From NCBI RefSeq assembly GCF_020829685.1, contig NZ_JAIVFR010000315.1:1-7245 (forward strand): DNA of 7,245 nucleotides, read 5' to 3'. Below the pieces are notes generated by a model. That model searched no databases and was not told the origin of the DNA. It worked only from the letters and a program-made list of their open reading frames with translations. Below, one piece after another: positions 1 to 4,594 of the stretch (position 1 is its first letter; every line of letters starts with the position of its first letter). The DNA is from Nostoc sp. CHAB 5715. GTDB lineage: Bacteria; Cyanobacteriota; Cyanobacteriia; Cyanobacteriales; Nostocaceae. A program made the translations under genes and the position numbers.

Positions 1-262
1 GTATTAAGCATATTTTTATACTTAAATTTTTATCTCTATGCCCAATAGCCTAAGCGATCGCACTTCGTTTTGTCAGTCGGCTGAAGTCGGCAGTTTTATG
101 TGATAGGGTTGCAAAAGTCGGGGAAAAAGTTGGTTATAGAAAATTTGGGTTTCAAACCTCGCCCTTCTAAGACGACTTTACAAAATTAGAAGAGAGAATT
201 GCAGAGAATGTGACGAAATTGTTAGAACAAGGGTAGATAAAAGTTGAGTAACAGGATAAATC
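1..262. other. Intergenic region with coding-like 3' remnant
   Basis: No intact gene is seen here. A HIP1 octamer lies at 54-61, and the motif AGTCGG recurs at about 76-95 and again near 116. Positions 171-236 read as a plausible gene end (DDFTKLEERIAENV, then TKLLEQG and a stop), but a stop codon lies just upstream in that frame and I do not recognise the family, so it is at most a short relic. The stretch ends in a good ribosome binding site (ACAGGA, 251-256) for the antitoxin gene that follows. Confidence 0.4.
109..130 (+). repeat. Direct repeat, left copy
   Basis: This 22-nt stretch beginning TTGCAAAAGTCGGG matches 2106-2127 at 21 of 22 positions, in the same orientation. Weaker similarity continues for about 20 nt beyond it. 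The two copies bracket the cluster of small and broken genes from the first antitoxin to the second. It may be a dispersed repeat, a remnant of duplicated coding sequence, or a recombination scar. Confidence 0.6.
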
Positions 263-502
263 ATGAACGCTTATAAAACATATATCACTATTGCAGATCC
301 AAAGCAGTTAGTATTATCTGATTTACCATTTAAAGCAGGACAGAGAGTTGAGGTGATTATTTTGACAGACGATAATCAAAGGGTTACTTTAGCAGAAGAA
401 TTCAAAAATTTATTCAAAGAAATACAAGGAATACACGCAGATAATCCCTTGACTGATGAGGAAATAGCAGCAGAGATTGAAGCTTATAGACGGGGAGAAT
501 GA
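263..502 (+). CDS. Antitoxin of a PIN-type toxin-antitoxin pair
   Basis: This 79-residue acidic protein resembles the small cyanobacterial antitoxins encoded directly before PIN-domain toxins. The N-terminal half (about residues 5-35, ITIADPKQLVLSDLPF then GQRVEVIIL) looks like a short AbrB/MazE-type beta-barrel that would bind the operator. The C-terminal half (LAEEFKNLFKEI to EEIAAEIEAYRRGE) is helical and charged, as expected for the toxin-masking tail. The start is supported by ACAGGA 6 nt before the ATG. The stop codon overlaps the next gene's ATG in an ATGA, typical of translationally coupled antitoxin-toxin operons. The partner toxin is broken, so this is probably an antitoxin without a job at this locus, although it could still neutralise related toxins elsewhere or repress its own promoter. 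The fold class is inferred; the pairing is seen directly. Confidence 0.75.
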   Translation: MNAYKTYITIADPKQLVLSDLPFKAGQRVEVIILTDDNQRVTLAEEFKNLFKEIQGIHADNPLTDEEIAAEIEAYRRGE

Positions 503-663
503 AAGTTATTATTAATACTAATATCGTAGTCTCTGCTGCTATAGCTGATAAAAATCCAGAGGCAGTAATTTTATTTGTGATTGCTAATTCTGCTTTTGAG
601 TGGGTTGTATCGGCAGAGATTCTAGCAGAGTATAAGGAAGTTTTAAAGCGTCTCATGAAATAA
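499..663 (+). pseudogene. Truncated PIN-domain toxin (VapC-like)
   Basis: A 54-codon frame starts in the ATGA overlap with the antitoxin. It reads MKVIINTNIVVSAAI at the N-terminus, then EWVVSAEILAEYKEVLKRLMK and a stop. This matches the first third of COG1569-type PIN toxins, which are magnesium-dependent RNases of roughly 130-150 residues. Two lesions are visible. The protein stops after the second conserved helix, so the central and C-terminal catalytic acidic residues are absent. The first catalytic Asp of the D-T-N motif is Asn at residue 6 (codon AAT, one transition from GAT). The conserved Glu in AEILAEY remains. The reading frame does not resume downstream. It should have no RNase activity. 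The high similarity of the rest suggests the breakage is fairly recent. Confidence 0.8.
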
Positions 664-699
664 TATTGGTAATTAATATTGGCAACTGAGGTTAAATAA

Positions 700-891
700 T
701 TGATTCTGCTGATACGCGATGGCTGCGCCAACGTCTTCGACGAACGCGCGACAAAAGAGCAACTTGACAAAATGCTCAAAGCTTGGGGAGTGTTTATAAA
801 ATTGGCAGTCGATATAGACAGAGAAATTCTTGGTGGAGGTAGTCAACTTCATTATGAGTGTGAAGAAGTTTTGTTGAAAGATGGTAGATGA
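700..891 (+). pseudogene. DUF5674-like gene fragment with in-frame repeat
   Basis: The frame starts at TTG with GAGG 8 nt upstream, and begins MILLIRD. After an 8-residue interruption (GCANVFDE) it continues ATKEQLDKMLKAWG, then IKLAVDIDREILGGG, LHYECEEVLLKDG. This pattern is the N-terminal half of a small bacterial family of unknown function that I know as DUF5674; members usually begin MILLIRE-PAT-EQ with no insert and continue past KDGS with a WGADW segment. Here the sequence ends at KDG (about 885), exactly where an oppositely oriented grpB fragment begins, so the C-terminal half is lost. The 24-nt insert matches a hairpin repeat listed separately. The fragment is probably non-functional. 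The family call is from memory, with moderate confidence. Confidence 0.65.
719..742 (+). repeat. SDR-like hairpin inserted inside the DUF5674 fragment
   Basis: This stretch of about 24 nt encodes the 8 extra residues that break the expected MILLIRE-PAT motif, so it is in frame. It contains the hairpin CGTC-TTC-GACG (732-742), flanked by GCGCC and ACGCG. Its GGCTGCGCCAACG (721-733) is identical to a 13-nt stretch of the repeat at 5676-5688 on the opposite strand, placing both in one dispersed family. The exact ends are uncertain by a few bases. Size and hairpin form fit the small dispersed repeats described in Nostoc. Confidence 0.6.
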
Positions 892-1048
892 TTGGCTTTG
901 CATAGATACCAGAAACCGCAGTGCTGCCAATGTGCTCAATAGCGGTTGAGTCAAGGTGAAGAGTTGCTCTAATCCGTTCCTGTTCCTGGATGAAACTTTG
1001 TTCCCAAGAAGGGTCATGTTTTTCTAGATGTATTGGTTCATCAATCAT
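886..1048 (-). pseudogene. grpB-family (UPF0157) N-terminal fragment
   Basis: Read on the minus strand from the ATG at 1048, the first 54 residues carry the start of the GrpB/UPF0157 family: EPIHLEKHDPSWEQSF, then QEQERIRATL, and IEHIGSTAVSGIYAKPII. The last block (EHIGSTAV-G--AKPIID) is the family signature and belongs to its nucleotidyltransferase-like fold. After KPII the expected Asp is missing and the frame runs another 30 residues through the antisense of the DUF5674 fragment, stopping at 794. About two thirds of the normal protein (roughly 170 residues) is therefore gone. No clear ribosome binding site precedes the ATG. The gene lies directly downstream of the attC site in the same orientation, so it may once have been the next integron cassette; GrpB-like proteins do occur in cassettes, but this is inference. 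Confidence 0.7.
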
Positions 1049-1126
1049 GGCTGCTTGACGACCTAGCTATTGTCTGAGCATCTCATAGATAACTTTGCGG
1101 TAACGCCCTTACCAAAATTCTAGGCT

Positions 1127-1211
1127 ACCTAACGGTTGCGGTCAGCGGATGCAAATAATCTCGAACTAAGCACAGAACTTTCTTCATTCCGCTGCAACGC
1201 ACTTGTTAGGC
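1127..1211 (-). mobile_element. attC: Integron attC recombination site
   Basis: On the minus strand (the sense strand of the acetyltransferase gene) this 85-nt site has every canonical attC part. R'' is GCCTAAC (1211-1205) and R' is GTTAGGT (1133-1127), matching RYYYAAC and GTTRRRY. A 4-nt spacer follows on each side (AAGT and AACC). GCG pairs with CGC (1200-1198 with 1140-1138), then there are unpaired bases (TTGC opposite GAC), and AGCGGA pairs with TCCGCT (1149-1144 with 1193-1188). The loop is 38 nt. The gene's TAA stop is embedded in R'', as is common in integron cassettes. IntI would cleave between G and TT in R'. No integrase gene is in the window. Confidence 0.85.
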
Positions 1212-1673
1212 GGCTTTCTGCTCGAACCGATTCAGACGCGCAATCAGGTTATGACCACTTGTTTCAAACAATACTCGATTGCCTTCTCTTTTCACCTCAT
1301 AAAACCCCAATTTCTGATGCAATGAGAGTGATTTAGTATTCCCTTCATGCACAGAAGAGTTGATGATTAATGTCGGAGCATTCCGCAACCTCTGACATAC
1401 CTTCCTCAAGAGACGAGCTAGGATTGTACTACCCTGATAATCGGGATGAATTTGAATTGATTGCACTTTACAGTGATTGCCTGTTATGTGAAATTCTAAA
1501 TAAGCTGCCAAACGATTTTTCTGACATACTGCAATTATTTCAGAACCAGCCTCAATCTCAGATACTAGCCGAGTACGTCGAAAGGCTGGGTCAAACGTTC
1601 CACCTGCTGCCTCGATAATCGGAGACATATTGAGCCGATCTAATTCTACGAGAGCATCGAGCGAGATAGTCAT
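1206..1673 (-). CDS. GNAT-family N-acetyltransferase, integron cassette gene
   Basis: This 155-residue protein fits a single GNAT domain, which transfers acetyl from acetyl-CoA to an amine; the substrate cannot be told. Residues 70-89 (VQSIQIHPDYQGSTILARLL) are motif A, strand beta4 plus the acetyl-CoA loop and helix. Residues 112-125 (NTKSLSLHQKLGFY) are motif B, with the N-x-x-S and LGF signature. The loop expected as Q/R-x-x-G-x-G/A reads Q80-GSTIL, so the two later small residues are not canonical and cofactor binding may be altered. The gene looks intact. No clear Shine-Dalgarno precedes the ATG; a 21-bp tandem repeat starts 7 nt upstream. Its stop codon lies inside an attC site, so it is a cassette gene. 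Cassette GNATs often have unknown or antibiotic/toxin-modifying roles, but nothing here fixes one. Confidence 0.8.
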   Translation of the reverse strand: MTISLDALVELDRLNMSPIIEAAGGTFDPAFRRTRLVSEIEAGSEIIAVCQKNRLAAYLEFHITGNHCKVQSIQIHPDYQGSTILARLLRKVCQRLRNAPTLIINSSVHEGNTKSLSLHQKLGFYEVKREGNRVLFETSGHNLIARLNRFEQKAA

Positions 1674-1679
1674 ACTTTA

Positions 1680-1730
1680 AAATAGCAAATGGGTACGCCG
1701 AAATAGCAAATGGGTACGCCGAAATAGCAA
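1680..1730. repeat. 21-bp tandem repeat, 2.4 copies
   Basis: The unit AAATAGCAAATGGGTACGCC plus G occurs at 1680-1700 and 1701-1721 with no mismatches, followed by nine bases of a third copy (AAATAGCAA). It lies just upstream of the GNAT start, where its promoter and leader would be, so copy-number change could alter expression. Perfect identity suggests recent duplication. Confidence 0.85.
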
Positions 1731-1801
1731 CCTAATAATTTTTATTCTAGACGATTCGACGCGGACGATATACTCTAGGTAAACATTTCAACTTAGTAGC
1801 G

Positions 1802-2059
1802 ATGAAGAATTTTGATATTCAGCTAGATGAAGAATATGCTCAAAAGCTTGCCTACATTCAACAGGAGGCTGACCAAGATACAGTAAAGGCAATTAAGTCT
1901 TCGATTGAACTGCGCTATCAACAACTTCAGCAACAAAAAACAGATCCGTTAGCTAAACTCAAGCAAAGTAAATTTATCGGCTGTTTCAAAGGAGAAACTG
2001 ACTTAGCTGCTAATTCCGAAGCTATTGTGCGATCATCGCTAATGCAAGAAAAGTTGTAA
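1802..2059 (+). CDS. Orphan antitoxin-like protein
   Basis: This 85-residue protein resembles cyanobacterial antitoxins that precede VapC-type toxins. The N-terminus (MKNFDIQLDEEYAQKLAYIQQEAD) and the following helices (about residues 29-45, KAIKSSIELRYQQLQQQ) suggest a ribbon-helix-helix-like DNA-binding part. The C-terminal motif KFIGCFKGETDLAANSE (about residues 57-73) is the recurrent toxin-contacting tail in such proteins. The usual ending, about RS-LQEKYD-R, is disturbed here (RSSLMQEKL, then two stops), hinting that a small insertion or frame change altered the last residues. No toxin follows: downstream is 46 nt of spacer, then a direct repeat and an NB-ARC/TPR relic. The ATG is preceded by a weak CTAGGT. 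It is either a solitary antitoxin or the remnant of a pair; the family call is from remembered patterns. Confidence 0.65.
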   Translation: MKNFDIQLDEEYAQKLAYIQQEADQDTVKAIKSSIELRYQQLQQQKTDPLAKLKQSKFIGCFKGETDLAANSEAIVRSSLMQEKL

Positions 2060-2105
2060 TAACAGCAATCGTTTCAAGAACTTGCTGCTGAATTTTGAAT
2101 AAAGT

Positions 2106-2127
2106 TTGCAAAAGTCGGGAAAAAAGT
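2106..2127 (+). repeat. Direct repeat, right copy
   Basis: This is the partner of the repeat at 109-130, with 21 of 22 positions identical and a difference at the fifteenth base. It sits between the orphan antitoxin and the NB-ARC/TPR relic. In this frame it reads LQKSGKK, as does the left copy, so a duplicated bit of coding sequence is one explanation. Confidence 0.6.
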
Positions 2128-2641
2128 CGGATTTACAGAATCTTATCCAAAAACTCCAGCAACATCGCCAAATCATCGCCTCCTTGAGAAATCGGTCTTT
2201 GGTGGAGTGTGAAAAAGGTGAATACTGGTTGCATCCGGTGATTCGGAAAGAAGCGATCGCACGTTTACGCCTCAGCAATGAATGGCAAATTGCCAACTAC
2301 AAAGCCGCAGAATTTTGGACAACTAGGTTAAACAAATTAAAACTTTTAAAGATGCTTTGCAAGCTTTAGAAGCATATTATCACTACATAGAGATTAATGA
2401 ATATGAGTTGGCAGGTAAGGTTATTTTAAAAAGCCGAAATAATCAATGGCAGCAGTTTTTGCCTCTTGGTAGTACGTTGTATCGGATGGGTTTGATTCAG
2501 CCGATACTTGCGGCGATTAATCAAGTTGTTAATAATCTGGAAAATCACCAAAATCTCAGCGAGCTTTACAATATATTGGGTGATTTATATTGGATAATAG
2601 GTAATATTAGTCAAGCGATCGCGCTCAACAAATTAAAATAA
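2106..2641 (+). pseudogene. NB-ARC/TPR-type protein remnant, frameshifted
   Basis: Two overlapping frames together give one protein segment. The first, open from TTG 2106, contains LRNRSLVECEKGEYWLHP and VIRKEAIARLR, the winged-helix segment that follows the NB-ARC ATPase in STAND-type proteins of cyanobacteria, then AAEFWT. The second, from about 2327, reads VKQIKTFKDALQALEAYYHY, then IEINEYELAGKVIL and, near its end, LYNILGDLYWIIGNISQAIA, the start of a TPR array. The switch between frames needs a one-base change near 2320-2328 (a stop, TAG at 2324, blocks the second frame upstream). The ATPase domain is missing at the 5' side, and the TPR array ends in a HIP1 site after about one repeat. 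Intact relatives would be many hundreds of residues long. Recognisable homology probably starts near 2165. It is non-functional. Confidence 0.7.
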
Positions 2642-2685
2642 CCAAAACGCGATCGCATTGTCGAAGAGTATCAACTTGCGATCGC
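2615..2685. repeat. Cluster of three HIP1 octamers
   Basis: GCGATCGC occurs at 2615-2622, 2649-2656 and 2678-2685, three copies in 71 bp against three in the rest of the window (54-61, 2253-2260, 6700-6707). HIP1 is a hallmark of many cyanobacterial genomes. Confidence 0.95.
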
Positions 2686-2693
2686 ATTTTTTT
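2644..2693 (+). terminator. Possible terminator built from paired HIP1 sites
   Basis: The self-complementary HIP1 copies at 2649-2656 and 2678-2685 can pair with each other as an 8-bp GC-rich stem with a 21-nt loop. AAAA (2644-2647) can extend it against TTTT after one mismatch, and seven T residues follow (2687-2693). It would end transcripts from the relic on the plus strand, facing the convergent secreted-protein gene. The long loop makes it uncertain. Confidence 0.35.
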
Positions 2694-2700
2694 GGATAAA

Positions 2701-3942
2701 TTACCGGGATCTGTTTAAAGTCGGTATGTTGAAAGTCGGTCTGACTGGGTTTTGGGGATTTATAAGGGGATTTACATCGACTGGGGTTCGGCGATTTATA
2801 ACGAGATTTGCATTGACTGGGGTTAGAAAATTTACATTTACTGGGGTTGTGGTTCTGCTTCGAGATAAGGTGACATTAGCAGATGGAACAGCTTGGAACT
2901 CACGTATTGTTGGTGGCAGATTTATCGAGTTTAGTTGAGCTAGCGGGATCTGGGTAGTACTTCGTAAAGCTCTAGCGTTAGATATCCTCACGGAATTGTT
3001 GGAACTACTATTAGTGAAGCTTAATATTGGTGTTTCACCACGCTTAACTGGAAATTGAGTCCAGTTAGCTGTAGTTACCTGAGGCCGTTGAGGATCTGTG
3101 TATTCGCTGTAAACTGTGTAATATTCAGTTGGAGTAAGTTGTGAAAGTTGAGTAACTGCTGATGAAAAACCTTGAGTAACTGCTGATGAAAGACGTTGAC
3201 TAACTGCTGAAATTGGAGTAACTTGTGAAAGTTGCGTAACTGCTGAAATTGGAGTAAGTTTTGAAAGTTGCGTAACTGCTGATGAAAGACCTTGAGTAAC
3301 TGCTAAAAGTTGAGTAACTGCTGAAAGACGTGGACTCACAATGGTGAGTTTAGGAGACACCATTGTGTATTGTCTTAATCTAGAGGTATTAGGGTTTCGG
3401 GGATCTCGTAGCTGAATTAACGAACGCGAGAATGAGGGATTCAGTTCTGTATTTGAACTAATCCTTTGGTAATATCCATAATGGAGTGCCACACAGCGCG
3501 AGACCTTACAATTTGTACCATCATAGTTGTAGGCAGGAGAATTAGTACCACCAGAATAAAGATCCAATAGCAGTGGTTGCGCCGGTTTCTCAGTGAATAA
3601 ACCGCTTATTTCGTTAGGACTTGGGTTAACTTGAAATTGAGATCCACCTACAATTCTATTATTTAAGTAGTTGGTTGCAAATGGATCGTAGACGGTCGTG
3701 ATGTCAATATCAACACCTACACCAGAGTCATCAATTCTAACAATCCCACCAATTTGGACAACAGCAAGTTGAGTAGCTGTAGGGAATAGATTTATTAAGA
3801 CAGCAGGATCAATAATCACATCAGTATTGACAAAGACTGTTCTGGATACATCTTGTGCATTAGATGAGGATGCGGAAAACACAGCAGAACCTATTAAGAG
3901 CATAAAAGCTAGCTGTTTCCTGAACCGTTTGAAGGATTGCAT
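2701..3942 (-). CDS. Secreted repeat protein of unknown family
   Basis: This 413-residue protein begins with a clear Sec signal peptide: basic MQSFKRFRKQ, hydrophobic LAFMLLIGSAVF, and a likely cleavage after SNA (residue 29). GGAG lies 8 nt before the ATG. Mature residues 30-200 form a non-repetitive domain with two nearby cysteines (C145, C150) and many Asn, Pro, Ser and Tyr. Residues 207-270 are imperfect repeats of SAVTQ followed by LSQLTPI, QGLS or QRLS, in 8- or 12-residue steps. Residues 366-400 hold a second repeat, TPVNVN, TPVNAN, TPVDVN. No membrane anchor, lipobox or sorting motif is seen. It probably acts in the periplasm, outer layer or sheath, perhaps as a structural or adhesive protein, but that is a guess. 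It converges with the relic upstream in coordinates and has a long leader containing a strong palindrome. I do not recognise the family. Confidence 0.75.
   Translation of the reverse strand: MQSFKRFRKQLAFMLLIGSAVFSASSSNAQDVSRTVFVNTDVIIDPAVLINLFPTATQLAVVQIGGIVRIDDSGVGVDIDITTVYDPFATNYLNNRIVGGSQFQVNPSPNEISGLFTEKPAQPLLLDLYSGGTNSPAYNYDGTNCKVSRCVALHYGYYQRISSNTELNPSFSRSLIQLRDPRNPNTSRLRQYTMVSPKLTIVSPRLSAVTQLLAVTQGLSSAVTQLSKLTPISAVTQLSQVTPISAVSQRLSSAVTQGFSSAVTQLSQLTPTEYYTVYSEYTDPQRPQVTTANWTQFPVKRGETPILSFTNSSSNNSVRISNARALRSTTQIPLAQLNSINLPPTIREFQAVPSANVTLSRSRTTTPVNVNFLTPVNANLVINRRTPVDVNPLINPQNPVRPTFNIPTLNRSR
3133..3324 (-). repeat. In-frame coding repeats (SAVTQ units)
   Basis: On the plus strand GTAACTGCTG recurs at the head of units of 24, 24, 36, 36, 24 and 18 nt. 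All lengths are multiples of three, so gain or loss of units keeps the frame. The two 36-nt units and the 24-nt units are each nearly identical among themselves, indicating recent expansion by slippage or recombination. They encode residues 207-270 of the secreted protein. Confidence 0.85.
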
Positions 3943-3985
3943 ACCTTAATCTCCATAAAAACAAAGACAAGAAAATACCAAGCTC

Positions 3986-4022
3986 CAAAGATACCAAATA
4001 ATTTTTGTATTTGGTATCTTTG
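3986..4022. promoter_or_regulatory. Perfect 15-bp palindrome in the leader of the secreted-protein gene
   Basis: CAAAGATACCAAATA (3986-4000) is exactly complementary to 4008-4022, with a 7-nt loop (ATTTTTG). It lies 44-80 nt upstream of the ATG at 3942. Part of the arm recurs on the minus strand just downstream (TTGGTAT, then CTTTG). In RNA it would form a stable hairpin in the leader; as DNA it could be an operator. It is followed by T-rich sequence on the plus strand, but there is no plus-strand gene for it to terminate. Confidence 0.7.
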
Positions 4023-4453
4023 TTGCTTTTTATCTTTCCATGTTTATATATATAACTGGTAAATTGAAGGTGAAATTATTCCAAAATCAAACTTTACAAT
4101 ACTTGGGTTCCCGGATTTAAATCAATTTCATTCACGGGTATTGGACTGAAGTAAAAATTATGTTGTCTATGTCTAGAACGTAGATGGGTGTTACTTTTTT
4201 CTAGTATTGGGTAATGAGCAACCTAGAAGATTAGGCGAGCGCTAAACTTAATAGTAAGCTGGAAATGATAAACCCTTAATAGCCAAATAACTGCTTTAAA
4301 ATTACTCTGTAAAAATAAAAATAAAAGCAAATTTTTCAACTACCATCTGGCACAACCAAAGGACTTTGACAAAGCTACTTGCTGTTCACTGGATAGATAT
4401 ATAGGACTAATATTTGATTTCTGAAAAAGCTCGGTACAACTCGAAAAGCCTAA
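4023..4453. other. Intergenic region, no gene seen
   Basis: This is an AT-rich spacer between the secreted-protein gene and the nuclease-like gene. It presumably holds the promoter of the secreted-protein gene on the minus strand, but no convincing -35/-10 pair could be chosen. Only short open frames occur, without recognisable protein sequence or ribosome binding sites. No tRNA or known small RNA was recognised. Confidence 0.5.
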
Positions 4454-4527
4454 TTCCCTACTCCCCACTCCCCGCCTATTGCGCTTGCGCTGCGCTTCTC
4501 TGCGAGACGCTTTGCGAACGCGCACCA
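4454..4527. repeat. Heptamer array joined to an SDR-like hairpin
   Basis: Heptamers CCCTACT, CCCCACT, CCCCGCC (4457-4477) are the short tandemly repeated repetitive type long known from heterocystous cyanobacteria. They run into a GC-rich repeat, GCGCTTCTCTGCGAGACGC (4492-4510), a hairpin with stem TCTC/GAGA, 3-nt loop TGC and an outer GCG/CGC, followed by TTTGCGAACGCGC. The same hairpin design occurs at 5689-5699 and 6339-6351. Confidence 0.75.
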
Positions 4528-4594
4528 CGTAGATAATTTCAAAAATCAAATACGATTCCTATAGTCTTACCTTAATCGCAGTCAGCACTTAATA

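Larger units (their letters stand above)
1133..1735 (-). mobile_element. Putative single integron gene cassette
   Basis: An inserted cassette should begin with TTRRRY and end at the G of its attC R'. On the minus strand TTAGGT occurs at 1735-1730, and the site after the attC also reads G then TTAGGT. If insertion occurred at these points, the cassette is about 603 bp and holds the 21-bp tandem repeat, the GNAT gene and the attC. The left boundary is weak because the preceding base is A instead of the usual G. A lone cassette without an integrase would be a SALIN-type arrangement. Confidence 0.45.

Noticed and set aside
794..885. Minus-strand reading frame continuing past the grpB fragment
   Set aside because: It is only the antisense of the DUF5674 fragment; the protein resembles no GrpB sequence after KPII.
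1098..1112. GGGCGTTACC on the minus strand as another attC R' box
   Set aside because: GTTACC does not fit GTTRRRY and no matching R'' or stem was found.
1370..1618. Plus-strand open frame of about 82 codons
   Set aside because: It lies antisense within the GNAT gene, which has clear family motifs; this frame has none.
2726..2938. Plus-strand open frame of about 70 codons
   Set aside because: It is antisense to the repetitive C-terminus of the secreted protein and its sequence is explained by that repeat.
3133..3324. CRISPR-like array
   Set aside because: Units have variable length with no unique spacers and translate as in-frame peptide repeats.
4366..4371. TTGACA as a plus-strand -35 box
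   Set aside because: No good -10 at the right distance and no plus-strand gene downstream.
4340..4549. Minus-strand open frame rich in Arg
   Set aside because: Much of it is a translation of the hairpin and heptamer repeats; no start signal or family pattern.
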